Source: Helicoverpa zea
Lineage: Eukaryota; Arthropoda; Insecta; Lepidoptera; Noctuidae
Assembly: GCF_022581195.2 (NCBI RefSeq)
Contig: NC_061454.1
Coordinates: 6,572,001 to 6,636,000, forward strand
Reading direction: 5' to 3'
DNA length: 64,000 bases
The translations under genes and the position numbers were made by a program. This document shows positions 1 through 11,479 of this stretch, piece after piece. The stretch's first letter is position 1, and the number at the start of each line of letters is the position of its first letter. The notes under the pieces are model-generated. The model had not been told where the DNA came from. It made no database searches and saw nothing but the letters and a program-made list of their open reading frames with translations.

Positions 1-112
1 TTTATTAGAACAGACATAGTTGTAACTATGCCATTAAAAACTACAGAAATCTATAAAATTACAATCTATAAAGTACAAATTGGATTTCAATAATTATATA
101 ATGACGAATTTT

Positions 113-192
113 GACAGAGAGGAATGGAAGAAGAAGACATGTTGCGCCGACCCCATATGACTTGGGAACAGGGCAGGAAGATGATGATAATG
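113..192 (+). repeat. LINE (RTE-like) reverse-transcriptase C-terminus relic
   Basis: Positions 113-160 translate as D-R-E-E-W-K-K-K-T-C-C-A-D-P-I-stop, which resembles the conserved D-R-x-x-W...A-D-P end of RTE-type LINE ORFs. A sequence containing gggaacagggcagg and a GATGAT run follows, as at the 3' ends of such elements. A related copy lies at about 32115-32260 on the minus strand. Confidence 0.55.
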
Positions 193-1622
193 ACGAATTT
201 TGGAAACACGACAAAACATTAATATTTAATTAAACCTCTAATAATGCTATCAACAAGAATGAAAATTAAGAAATTAAGTATTTTGTATAAGTAGCTCCTC
301 GTGAATAAACACCTACTCGTGCCTAAATATATTGTTTTGAGAATATTGTGTGGGATGAAGGTACAAATATATTAATCGGATTAATCGTACCTCATACTAA
401 TAACATACTCAGTAAGTATATTATCACGGATATTTACGAGTATATGGAAAATTTTGGAAACCAGATATTTGTTAATTTAGGCTTATGATCCAAATGTAGA
501 ACCATGACGATTTTTTGGAAAAAAAAACATAATTATGTATTCATACAATAAATATGTAATACCTGAGTATTTGTCCATGTTTCTGACCAAACAATTCGAT
601 AGATGAGATACAGTGCAAAGACACAGGTGCTCTCTATTCCCTAACTCTCTTAGTCCGGAGGGATGGCAATGCAATACAAATGGGGTGAGATTAGGCTCAG
701 GAATGACGGCTTTGTATGTGTGGGGTTAGCCAAGGAAAGCGGTCACCTATTTAATGACAGTTCCGAGCTAAATCAGTTGACCAAACTTGTCCCTAACATG
801 CTAAAAGTGCAAGTTGATTCATATTATGGGTAGCTACTACAACTTATATTGACAACTTCAAGATCAAGGCATCTTTCTCTCATCATTGTCTTGTCTACGT
901 ATGGAGATCCTTCCGACTTTACTTTGTAAACATATTACGTGTCGCAGCGTGCCAATGTTGCTGACAGGTTGCTCACTTGCTATCATAATCACATCAGATG
1001 ATCGTCGCTAGCGCTTGTTTTGAAGGGAGAGTAAGTCTGGCAGTGTGAGCTTCCGAGAAATGTCCGTGCTTTCAAACATTGATCCACTTTGAAACATTGT
1101 AATTATTGAAGTACAAAAACCGTATTTTTGTGTCCTAAAAAGATTGTAACGTCTTTTGGTACTCTTTATATGCTTCTTAGTAGGTACATGGTCCTTTCTT
1201 AACTGCTCTAATACCTACCAAACACTAGCACGTATCTACATAACCTCATACACGTTTACAATTTAGTAGATAGCTTAACAATTTATGTAAGTACCTTTAA
1301 GGGCGCAACCACGGACAATAAATGGCTGAAGGTAAAAGCCACTTACAGACTAACCGACTGACTTATAACCTTATCTTACTAACCTTAGCCCTTAGATCTT
1401 GGCACTTGACAGTATTGCGGCTTTAAATTACACTGGACTGCAATAAACTAGGGTCAGAACTTCTGAATGACAAAAACAATTAAATTAGGTACGGTAGGCA
1501 GTTAACGAAAAAAAATAGTAAGCTATACAGTCCGAATATTCAATACGACTGGCTATTTACCCTTAACTAAGTTACATATTGGATTCTTGTATTATTGCGG
1601 GTTAGTTTTAGATAGTCACAGC

Positions 1623-1724
1623 CTTTTTGTCCTCCCACTGCTGGGCACAGGCCTCCTCTCACACGGAGAAAGACTGAGAGTTAATCACCCCGCTTGCTCA
1701 ATGTGGGTTGGTAATTTCAGATCA
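1623..1724 (-). repeat. SINE/RTE 3'-tail fragment
   Basis: cccactgctgggcacagg, cctcctctcac and caatgtgggttgg match in reverse the 3' part of the SINE at 54660-54785. This 3' tail is widespread in moth genomes and is shared with RTE LINEs. Confidence 0.6.
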
Positions 1725-3285
1725 ATTTTCTATTCAATTTAATTTAAATCGGAATTGGAGTAGGTCAGTAAAAATTTAAATAAACCTCCCTACTTACTTA
1801 GATCATAAGTACTATTCAGTACAAAAAAAATAGGGTCATATCCTTGAGATCACGTAAGAACTAAGTATTGACAAAGATACAAAAAACAACTATATTTGGA
1901 GAAAAAAATAAGAAAAGTTTCTTAATATCTTAAAAAGCTACTAAGTAATTGTGACATTCCGACTGCCCCAGTGAAATAACGAAAGTGCAAAGTGCTCTCC
2001 TCACTTTAAGAGCAGATTTAAGTAAAATTCTTGCTTTCAGAACATTTTTATACTGCCTTAGATTGTTTATTTTTTCTAAGATTTTAGTCTATTGATGACA
2101 GAGAGTTGAATTCCGTTCTTGAGTTTTATAAAATGAGTGCTCTAGATTTGTTTAGTTTGGAAAAAGGCGTTGAAAAAAATTATCTTTATTTTTACAATTT
2201 ATGTAGTAATAATGATAAGCTCAAGTATTGAAGAAAAAACTTTAATATCGTTACATGATTATATTACGAAATTCTTGTTCACTATTATAATTTAACGTAA
2301 TCCATTTTCCTAAATCTCTTGACAAGAAGACATAGATATCATTATTTCGTTATAGAAATCAATTTCATTTGATATCGTTATTATTAAATCTTTTATACTC
2401 AAGTTTGTTTTTCTAAACGTCTGTATAAATCAGGAAGCGATCATCGTTTAGTGAACGTATCCAATTTCTTTCAATAAATGCTTTTTGCCGTCCTTCAATG
2501 TGATATTATATTATGGCAAGAAACATATACACAATGATCAGTATTTCTTTTTGCAAAGGAACTGATTGTATTGTATAAACCACTTCACAATATTGTCGAT
2601 TGTTGATTTTTTTCCAATGATAGTTTTTATGGTACTTACCAACACAATTATCAATTATTTTACTAACCGATACAATGTGGACTCTTTACTATATCCTGCA
2701 CAGTATATATGCACAGTTTACTATATCCTATCACAGAGACTAGCTGATATTCAAAGGTCTTTGTAAAGGACGGAGCACACCACATAGATCCACTAAATAT
2801 TCGCAAACGGTCCGACATTTAATATTCGAAAATGTCATTTGGACGTCGACGATGCCGTCAGCTTCGACGTGGTCAAGCCGAGTCGATAACTCGATAGGTG
2901 CCTAATTGATTTAACGGTACCGAGGCAAACTACACACTGCACCAAGGCTGTCCAGCGTCTTCAGACAAAGCATATTCTGTGGTTGAGCTGACCCGTCCGT
3001 TAATCGTCGTTTACGGTTTAATCGGCCGTGCTCCCCGGGCAGGTTATCGCAGACCGTCATACGTTGTAATGGCATGCGGTTGTATAATCACTTGATTGGA
3101 ACCGCAGCTGAGCAGCATTGATTGATGTTGTATCAGGAACTATTGAGCCCTCGGGACTTCATTTCCGTGTGCACACACTACGTATATGACTGGTTTACCC
3201 TGCAGAATAACTAGATACCATAATAAAACGATAACGTGCCATTTTACGTTGTATGTGTTGATAATCACGTCGTAATTCAGATGTT

Positions 3286-3720
3286 ATTCACTCTTCCTTC
3301 TTTGTTAAGTCTATTCTTCTCTGGAATGAGCTACCGTTGGAGATCAGGATGGTTAACAGTCGTTATTCCTTCAAAAAGAAATTACGCGACCACATCCATA
3401 GGGAATTGACAGAATCGCAACTGTAGACAGTTTTTTTGTTGTTTTTTTCTCTTCATTTTTTTTTTGTTAATTTTTTCTTGGCCTCTCCTGGCAGATTTAA
3501 TATGTATGTATTTAAGTATGTATGTATACTGTATATAATTTATTTTTATTCATATATTGTATATATATATATTTGTGTTCTTTGTTGACAATATTTTAAC
3601 AAAAACTTTGCACCTACCACAGCTATTTCTCCGCCACCCAAAGGTAGACTGGCAGAAAACGCCTATGGCGTTAAGTCCGCCTTGTACGAAATGTGCAGAA
3701 GCATTAAATAAATAAATAAT
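3286..3720 (+). repeat. LINE 3' end (CR1/Jockey-like), 5'-truncated
   Basis: Positions 3289-3426 encode F-F-V-K-S-I-L-L-W-N-E-L-P-L-E-I-R...F-K-K-K-L-R-stop, the typical C-terminus of a non-LTR reverse transcriptase ORF (W-N-x-L-P...F-K-x-x-L). A 3' UTR containing cgcctatggcgttaagtccg follows, ending in an AAATA-type tandem tail at about 3700-3720. The 5' end is truncated. Confidence 0.7.
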
Positions 3721-3935
3721 TTAAGCTGTTATTGTCATATTAACTTCTCGTTAATTAACAACAAATTGTTTATCCACAACGTCCGGTAAGGCAAACGGTA
3801 TGTTACCTACAATGGAATAACACTTTACTAATTTAAACATTTTTTAATTAACCCCTTAGAGTATAAGCCGGCTCTAAGCTGTAATAATGAGATGATAATA
3901 ATTAAAAACTCATTAAATAAAAACGTTAATTTCAG

Positions 3936-4122
3936 GCAGTCCTCGTGCGGGTTGCAATGGATTCCCTGTGGGTGGACGCTACTTCAAAAGACAGGCGGAT
4001 AGCTACGCAGCACTCGAATATAATCGTTATTGCAATACTGATAACGTCTACTTTAGGGTCTGTGCTGACGACGGCGTTAGGACCTGTCCTTCTCTCGCAC
4101 GACTCAAGGGTCGCCCCTGAAG
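3936..4122 (+). CDS. Gene 1 penultimate coding exon (last TM helix)
   Basis: The exon encodes about 62 residues starting AVLVRVAMDS. A charged loop (SKDRR) is followed by a hydrophobic helix (IVIAILITSTLGSVLTT) and the L-G-P-V-L-L end typical of NHA C-termini. Polypyrimidine acceptor and gtatgt donor are good. Exon borders coincide with exon 11 of gene 2. Confidence 0.82.
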
Positions 4123-6894
4123 GTATGTACTTTGTCTATGGGTTTGGCGGTGTGGGATATAAAGGCGCAGATATACTTTCAATTAACAAAGTGCTTGGCT
4201 TGGGCATTTAAGAATCGGAATGTTAGCCAATAACCTCACCTTTATTTCAATGTTTTATTCATTTACCTGCAGATTCAAACGTTTAGAGGTGTATTTATCA
4301 CTCCCTTTAAGCACTGGACATATACTTTAAATAAATTATCCCCTTTGACCCCTAATTTTTGCTCTCTTATTCCTGTTGATTTAACATACTATTTTGCTGG
4401 TGAAAATTATTAAGTGTTCTTAGAACCAACGACGTACATTCAAAGCCATGCAGAGACTTTTGATACGATATAACGTATACCTCTGAAAAATAAACCTGTT
4501 TAACTATTAAACAACTGTTAATATCTTTCTCAAATAGAAAAGTACAAATACATTATTTTTATAATTTTAACAAAATTATGATCTCATGTATCATACAATG
4601 AAGTCATCATTTACAGAAGATAAACTTGATAATTTATTGTTATTTATGAACCAATTTAATCTTGAACTTAATTTTTGTCTTATCGATGTATATCTATTTC
4701 CGCTACAAAATCCACACACCAATAAAAAGTATGTTTTTGTATCATCCGACTTTATCAGAAGGCAATTAGGGCATTCTGAGAACGTCAGAAGCATTTGACC
4801 ATGTCACATACTTATGTAATTCATTAACTCAATCCATAAATAGTTTATAAGTATTTTCATTATATATCTGCATTGTTTTTAATTCATTCAGTAAAAAAAT
4901 TCTTAATCAGACTAGACATTTACGCTACAAATCTATATATCTTTTTAAAATGATCTCTAGAACTATGTTTATTGTCGCAGTATTAATAACGAACGTACAC
5001 AAATTACAAACACATGCCATAGAACCCGCATCTCGTGCTAAATTATAACAGTTTCACCATGCAAACACGTGCATATTCATAACTGTGATAGCCGATAGGG
5101 ACAAACTAATTTTAGTACAGCATTCACATTTTGTAGTTATAATACCAGTATTAGTTACCAAGTACCCTTTGTCAATGTCAATGTCATTGGTCTAGATATG
5201 GGGAGGTTGATAAAAAGGGTGATAAATATGATTGACTTCTTTTGAAAGAAATGGGTTCAATGTGCTTTTCAAAATTCAAACAGGTGAATTTAACAGTGGT
5301 GGAAAAAAGCTCGGGGGATTTTTCAGTACAGAAAATTCTCAGAAAGAGCTGTAGTTTGTAGCCAGTGTGTGTAGCCAGAGCTAATAAATAAATCACCAAT
5401 CTCTGTAAACGTTTTCCTGATCATAATCATGTTACCCGAGCTACTTCCTATTACCCAATACAACAACTTTACGACCTTTCTACATCGACATGATCACCCG
5501 GCTATCGGCCGAGTGAACAAGTCAAAACTCAATGGATTACATCACATAAATAGTATTTAATATTTATCTCAATTCAAAGAATCGCCTTATTGCTTTATTT
5601 ATAAAGATTGTCTTAAATCCTCTTTGCTGTAATCCGAATTATTATCAGATAAGTTTAATTGCCCAGCCAATTATGATAACAGTATAAATAGGTATGAGTA
5701 TGATCTTTCTAAAGATATTTAATGATTTATATTTATAGCCTTATTGGAGCTCGTGTCGTCACGTTACTAAGTTTGATATACGATAAGGCGTGTTGATACT
5801 ATACCGCGGAGACACTGTGGAAAATACTCGCAAAGTACATTAATTTTGCACAGCGTAGTCTTTATACCTATATAATACTATTTTCTACTAAATTATACCC
5901 GAGCTTCTGTACTAAAAATGTACTCCTAAACTGCGGATTTGAAATACAATAGGTACTCAATAAATTGTAGCTGTTTCCCCCAGTTCTTCTTACTCTCGTA
6001 CCCTTCACGAAATCGGTTTCTAAACACTGAAATCCCACACTCCCTTTAGAACCCACAGCGCTAGGGATATTATGATGATTTCCCATAGAATCGTATGCTT
6101 TTATAGGTATCCCATTTTCGTCTCGTTTAGTTGCGTTCAATGAACTAACTTATTTCAATTTATCTCACTTTATTTCATCAACGTGTTTTTTTTTTCAACC
6201 AGTTCATAATCAACTAACTGTTTGACTGTTCTTGTTGTGATTTTTTTAAACAAATACGACTCTGTATTGAAACCCTGACCTGAGATAAAAAGCGTTACGA
6301 TTATATCACTTTAAAGTAGCAAGAAAAAAAATGAAACCTGATTTCTTAGTCTTTTTTGTACCAATCATTCAGTTATGTTTGGCGGCCTTTCATAGGTAAT
6401 GACTATGTAACGTACTTATTACAGCTTTCATAACGTTTTTTTTTTTCGATGGTCTACACTTATGACCTATTTTTGATCAGAATTCAATTATTATCATCGG
6501 AAAGAAAAAATCGTGGCCAGACGTTTTCTTTATTTGCCGGATTGGGTCATAATCATGTTTGTAACGTCTTCCCATTCAAGTATTTCGTGAAAAGAAAATC
6601 CCAATTGGGATAAATATCTGTGTTTCGAAAACAAATTAAAGTAAGCTATTTAATAGTAAGCTAAATATAAACCTGTCAGGTTCACACTTATTTTCCCCCT
6701 CACAGACTTTTTCAAGATAAAGTCATAATTTATTTACATCTTCTATCTGTGCGTACGAGTATGTATAAGTATGTCAACATTTGTCTTGTTTCGCAGATTT
6801 CTACCGCACGCAGACGATATCACCGCCCGTGTCATCGAACCGCGTCCGCCGAAACAATACCTCAAACTCACTCCACTGTATAAATGTTCAATAA
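3936..6894 (+). CDS. NHA/SLC9B-type Na+(K+)/H+ antiporter, gene 1, last two coding exons (partial)
   Basis: This is the C-terminal end of a cation-proton antiporter of the CPA2/NHA (SLC9B) family, a multi-pass membrane protein. Two coding exons are visible: 3936-4122 (enters in phase 0 after a ttaatttcag acceptor, leaves in phase 1 at G|gtatgt) and 6797-6894 (after tttcgcag, stop TAA at 6892-6894). The first begins A-V-L and contains the last membrane helix, with I-I-V-x-A-I-L-I-T, L-G-P and L-L motifs that match the corresponding exon of the complete paralogue 24 kb downstream (27775-27967), which has the same start and end phase. The final exon gives a hydrophilic Ser/Arg/Asn-rich tail. All upstream exons, including the ion-binding core, must lie left of the window. 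Family assignment rests on the paralogue; confidence is good for family and moderate for the exact tail. Confidence 0.8.
4123..6796 (+). other. Final intron of gene 1, no recognised content
   Basis: A 2.67 kb AT-rich intron from gtatgt to tttcgcag. Several open stretches of 60-90 codons exist on both strands, but none has recognisable domains or coding-like composition. Confidence 0.6.
6797..6894 (+). CDS. Gene 1 terminal coding exon
   Basis: The acceptor tttcgcag joins in phase: G from the previous exon plus AT gives Asp. The tail of about 32 residues is rich in Ser, Arg and Asn and ends C-I-N-V-Q-stop. The poly(A) hexamer AATAAA at 6890-6895 overlaps the stop codon, so the 3' UTR would be only about 15-30 nt. 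Confidence 0.7.
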
Positions 6895-6895
6895 A
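6890..6895 (+). promoter_or_regulatory. Poly(A) signal overlapping the stop codon of gene 1
   Basis: AATAAA spans 6890-6895 and the stop TAA is 6892-6894. A TG/T-rich stretch follows. I see no other AATAAA close downstream, so this is the likely end of the gene 1 transcript. Confidence 0.6.
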
Positions 6896-7703
6896 TTATG
6901 TATTATGCTAAAATATGCTTTTATTTCACATGACCCGTCTGCACTTCAACCTAGTTCACCTTGTAGACAACCTAAGGGATAACCAATGAATATGGAAAAA
7001 GCCAACTTCGCTCAATCGAGGATTTGATCGAAAGGCTATTTATTAAAAAAGTTTGGCCCTATTTGAATTTAGAACACAAAAAAGCTAGCATTGATTGGCT
7101 TCCACTCTTAAAATCCCCAGTAGTATCAGTGAATTGAATTTTCAGAAAACTATGAAATTCAGTTTTGCACGATACTCCCATTTTAGATTTGAGTCATGAG
7201 ATTTAAGCAAACTGAAAATCATATGACTTGCCAAGTTTTATTATCATAGGTCTTATGAAAGATTAATTCGAAGGTCAATGAACATGTGCAAACTTTAGCC
7301 AACTGCTAATCTTATGAAGTATATTAACTGACTTGCATACCTAAACTAAATGAAAAAAAACGATTGGCATAATTATCAGATTTAATAGGCACTCATTTGG
7401 TTTAGAGCAGTCAACAATAACTCAACTACGTATTTTTTCTAATACCTAAAATTCGACCTGAGTCCCAAATTTTGAAAGCCTTAGAAATTCTGGCTAGAGT
7501 CCAAAATGTTCACCTGCCCACATGCATACATGATGGCTGATACTCAAATATTTAAATTTTGTGTTAACCTGGTGCTATGAAATCCGATTTTAATCTAAAA
7601 CGCTACTGTAAGCTGATTGTAATCGCTTCTACTGATAAGAGGTCGACTACTTGATCCTCAGAGCATGATTTGTGTGCCGACATAAGGCAGGTACTTACTA
7701 CAT
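6896..7703. other. Intergenic, no recognised content
   Basis: AT-rich sequence between the 3' end of gene 1 and the composite repeat. No exon, RNA gene or repeat could be supported. Confidence 0.5.
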
Positions 7704-7895
7704 ACTAGCTTCTGCCCGCGACTTCGTACGCGGATCCTGTCCCTTATGCCAGCGACTACGGGGTCAGCAAAATCAAATATCTGAATAGTCGCAATAGACG
7801 TGAACATAGGGATAAAAGAAGTGATTCTAATTAGTCCGCATTTAAGTTGTGTGTGGCAAAAATATTACGTAAAAAAACATTAAATAGATGACAAA

Positions 7896-8297
7896 GTCGT
7901 GGTGACTTAGTGGAATTCGTGGTGGTTTAGTGGGTAGAGAACCAATCTCTTAAGCATGAGCGTGCGTCTTTAATTCCAGGTCTGGCAAGTGCCTGCCAAT
8001 GCAACTTTTCTAAGTTCGTATGTACTTTCTACGTATATTTTGGATACCAATGACCGTTATTTGGAGGGGATGTTAAACTGTAGGTTCCGACTGTCATTGA
8101 ACATTTCATTCTTGGCAGTCGTTACGGGTAGTCAGAAGCCAGTAAGTCTTACCAAGGGGTGTTGGGTTGAGCGGGTAACTGGGTTGTGGAGGTCAGATAG
8201 GCAGTCGCTCCTTGTAAAACACTGGTACTCAGTTGCATCGTGACTGGAAGTCGACCCTAACATAATTGGGACAAAGGCTCTTGAGATAATAACGACA
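7896..8297 (+). repeat. tRNA-derived SINE inside composite repeat copy A
   Basis: The head has two degenerate copies of the module cgtggtggyytagtgg (A-box-like). A weak B-box (ttaattcc) follows, then the body with aatgcaacttttctaag and ggcagtcgttacgggtagtc. The 3' part resembles gtcgaccctaacataattgg, the same tail type as the SINE at 24236-24608. Confidence 0.75.
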
Positions 8298-9136
8298 ATA
8301 ATAATGAGATATAGGCACCGCAGGACATCTGAGGCTGATGACGGGGAGTAGCGACCCCGCGGGGCTATATATACTGAGTTTTCCAGGGAGTGTATACTGT
8401 CCCCCATCTCCGGCCGGTCGGAGTGAACCATGACGGGGGTAGGTCTCACGCCTCTGGCTTGGCTTGGCCGTCCAGAGTGGAGTCGCTAGAGCAGGATTAG
8501 TAGCCCTGCTCGGAGGGTAGGTGCCTCATGCTAAGCACAGGGAGCGCGTAATCTGCGTTTAAAGTCCGCCGAGGTATCCTCACCCTTCAGCCGCTCATGT
8601 CCCTGTTGCCCTCTTGTTGCTATTCAGTGACTGGTTCCCGGGGGCCCAGTAAGTGAGGTGGCGAGTCTCCACCTGCCGTTTTTACATGTACCTAATACAT
8701 TGTCATCCACTAACATCCCATCACAATAGCCCAAGTAGTTTTCCTCCATAGTTAGCAATAGTTTAGCACAGAACCGGGGATTGTCTTTTTTTTAACGACG
8801 TCCACCGGGGATTGTCCTTGGATTCATTTCTATAGTGTATAAAGGGATAATCGTCGGTTTTGTGTCACCATTTCATTAAAGTTGTCTCAAAAGGACTTCA
8901 GCGTGTTGGCTTCGGCCCCACGTTTGCCTCACAAAAATTCGGAACTCTGTAGTCCCGAGGTCTGGAAGAGACATAGAAAATAATAATGAGATATAACGCA
9001 ACAAAGTTAGAGAGTGGGGGCTCGTGGGGCACGTCTAGGTATGTAAAATTTGTACTAAGCAGTGACTTAACACGAAAATCAAGCGTTGTTGTATCTTCGT
9101 TATTATTTGTTTGTGTGAGAGAGAAAAGAAAAATGC

Positions 9137-9630
9137 GTCAATAGAGAGTGCTTATCAGATTGAACCACTTTTGCTAAAACGTCATATCTTCATATGCTTC
9201 ATATAGTCTAGCAGGGCTCCTGGAGTTCCACATCAGGTGTTTTACATCTTTAATTTTTATAAGTCAACAGAGAGTGCTTATCAGATTGAACAACTTTTGC
9301 TAAAACGTCATACCTCTATATGCTATAGTCTGGCTGGGCCCCTGGAGTTCCACATCAGATGTTTTAGATCTTCAATTTGTATAAGTCAATAGAAAGTGCT
9401 TATCAAATTGAACAACTTTTGCTAAAACGTCATACCTGTATATGGTACAGAGAAGCTGGGCTCTTGGGGTTCCACATCAGGTGTTCCAGATCTTAAAATT
9501 TATTATCTCAGCTGAAAATGCTCATCAAATGAAACAATTTTTGCCACGGCACCATATTTGTATCTCTTATAGTTTTATTGGTCTGTTGGAGTTCTGCGTC
9601 AGGTCTTCAAGTTTCGAAGATAAATTATAG
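9137..9630 (+). repeat. Four tandem units of about 122 bp inside copy A
   Basis: Units start near 9137, 9263, 9385 and 9507. Each carries versions of gtgcttatcagattgaac, acttttgctaaaacgtcat, and then ggagttccacatcaggtgtt. Divergence grows towards the fourth unit. The array recurs reversed at about 46825-47316. Confidence 0.85.
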
Positions 9631-9868
9631 CCTATATGTTGACCAGGCTTAATACTAATACAACAAAGAAAAAATCATTGAAATCCGTTCAGTAGTTCGG
9701 AAGATTAGCGTGTACAAACAAACAGACATACAGACATACAGACATACAGACAGAATTTTTTTTTTGGATTTGTGCTCCATTACTGTTTCTAAACCCCACC
9801 CAATTATTATTTTTTTAATATATTCAATGTACAGACAGTTTTTTTACAGATTTATTATATGTATAGAT

Positions 9869-11211
9869 ACACAGGTACAGTTCACAAGAAACTCGATACA
9901 TGAAACGAAGTTAATAAGCTGCGATTCTACGATGATTAAAACCTACCATTTGTAACTTCTTAGGGTGTAATTCAATGATAGGTAGTTGAGTTGGTATCAG
10001 GCAGTAAAATGATAACTTTTTTTCTATTCAGTATTTCCATGGAGGCAACGTTGTTCTGGTAGAAAAATTATTTATATTATATTTATTGGAGGTTTAATTG
10101 ACAATATTCCGCAATGAGTAGGTCGAACTCGTCACTGACGTAACAATATTATTTACTAACCTAAACCTGATACTTTATTTATTATAGGAGTCATTTTTGT
10201 GGAATTTTCCTCATTTATTAAGATTTATCATTTTGATTTCATAATATTTTATATATTATGAAATGAAATGAAATACGTTTAATCACTCACGCGTGTGACA
10301 CTGCCATACAAAAAATAAATAAAAATAAAAATTACAGTCGTTAGAATAAGAAAAAAAAAGACGAATTACAATTAAAAATACAGTAATGGGAAATATGTGT
10401 GAAATCTCGTATCTTTAAAACATGAGTGACTAGCAATTACATTTTTTTTACTGTTACGTAAAACTGCTGTCCGGAGGGTAAAAAGAGGTTAGTTTTCAGT
10501 TTTTCGTTAGTTAATTTCAACAGAGTGGATTCAGCATCTAGAAGTGACAATTTAGCATTGATCACTTCTGCGTGTGAGGGTGAATCCACACATTTACACT
10601 AACATATATTCGGTACATAGAGATTTTTACTGGAGATGCAGTGTCCGAACATATGTTAGTGTCACAATGCTCCTTAATTCCAGCATTAATTAATCATTCG
10701 AGCTAAATACATCTTTATCTGATTTGTGAGTATTAAACCACAAGTATCAAAACAGCTTTATATTCTGAAAAATATTTTGCATGGATAAGATAGACCACGC
10801 CCCCCAAAAACCGATACCTACCTAGCACCCTCAAAAATGCTTTACGAATTTTTAATAACAATCGATTATTCTTGAATACTAGATCACCTATTAGCTACCA
10901 ATAGCAAGCACGTAAAAACGATTAGTTAACATACATACATGGTGTTTGTCGAATGTCACTGATTGGGTACCACTCAATTATGAACTTACGCACTATTAGT
11001 ATGTTCTGCGGACCTAGCGCTATACTTGTTCGTTGCTCTCTCAGACACTGACGTACTCATTGGGGATAATATAGGATCTTTTAGTAAGAAAATAACCAAA
11101 ATATAGCACCATTTAATTCTGAATGTGTATAGGTAGATGTGAGATTTTATGGCAGTGATAAAGTGACATGAATCTTTGAATTTTGTGCATTTTATCGGAC
11201 GGTTCGGAATA
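9869..11211. other. Intergenic region upstream of gene 2
   Basis: It contains a gaaatgaaatgaaat repeat (10260-10274) and an A-rich (AAATA)n stretch at 10310-10375, perhaps the reversed tail of a LINE. Nothing else is recognised. The core promoter of gene 2 should lie at its right end. Confidence 0.45.
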
Positions 11212-11216
11212 TCAGT
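11212..11216 (+). promoter_or_regulatory. Candidate initiator (TCAGT) for gene 2
   Basis: TCAGT matches the arthropod initiator consensus and lies 258 nt upstream of the gene 2 start codon. No clear TATA box is seen about 30 bp upstream. A second weaker TCAG at 11411 could serve a shorter leader that lacks the upstream ORFs. Confidence 0.4.
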
Positions 11217-11226
11217 TGCAATCTTT

Positions 11227-11398
11227 ATGAAGCAGTGAAAATTACGTTGCTAATTGATAATAATGAGTATTTATTGGTGGTGTATGTGACGTGCTCGCAG
11301 GCAGCACGGTCCGTGACAGACAACGCTCGCCTCGGTAAACTCGACCAGCCAATACAACAGCTACCATGTTCCTGCTCACCATCGGCTGTGATTACTGA
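11227..11398 (+). promoter_or_regulatory. Three upstream ORFs in the gene 2 leader
   Basis: uORFs at 11227-11238 (MKQ), 11263-11289 (8 codons plus stop) and 11366-11398 (10 codons plus stop) precede the main ATG at 11470. Each ends before it. If transcription starts near 11212 they would reduce translation of the main frame; this is inferred, not shown. Confidence 0.5.
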
Positions 11399-11469
11399 AC
11401 GACAGTTCGTTCAGAGTTTTTATTTTTTGGAAAATATAAGTGATCAACGCTTTCATTTTCGAACCGAAA

Positions 11470-11479
11470 ATGACAGAAA
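11470..11479 (+). CDS. Nha: Gene 2 coding exon 1 (start codon)
   Basis: Only ten coding bases: ATG ACA GAA A|gtaagt. The ATG context aaaATGA is acceptable. The phase-1 end joins AT of exon 2 to give Asn. The start is chosen because the joined frame is open to the conserved core and no other upstream ATG is in frame. Confidence 0.75.

Larger units (their letters stand above)
1..3935. other. Non-coding flank, probably intron of gene 1
   Basis: No exon resembling the NHA segment that should precede A-V-L (compare 26816-26974 in gene 2) was found here, so this is most likely one long intron whose upstream exon lies outside the window. It holds two LINE relics (113-160, 3286-3720) and a SINE/LINE-tail fragment (about 1623-1724). 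The rest is AT-rich and featureless to my eye. Confidence 0.5.
7704..9868 (+). repeat. 2.1 kb composite repeat, copy A (inverted near-copy at 46585-48714)
   Basis: It starts actagcttctgcccgcgac, a very common lepidopteran repeat terminus, and ends in a gtatagat sequence after a poly-T and AT stretch. It contains, in order, a tRNA-derived SINE (about 7896-8297), a GC-richer unique-looking block (8400-8960), four tandem units of about 122 bp (9137-9630) and a gacatacagacatacagaca microsatellite (9724-9752). I see no terminal inverted repeat or target duplication, so the class is unresolved (Helitron-like or composite non-autonomous). Copy B matches along nearly its full length with few differences. 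Confidence 0.85.

Noticed and set aside
3945..4211. Start of a new gene at GTG/ATG 3945-3957
   Set aside because: The segment continues a conserved NHA exon in phase from a clear acceptor at 3935, so it is internal and not a start.
7989..8449. 84- and 105-codon frames on both strands
   Set aside because: They lie inside the SINE and composite repeat and recur at 47970-48429; no protein family is recognisable.
9442..9630. 62-codon frame, repeated at 46825-47013
   Set aside because: It is part of the 122-bp tandem array of the composite repeat, not a gene.
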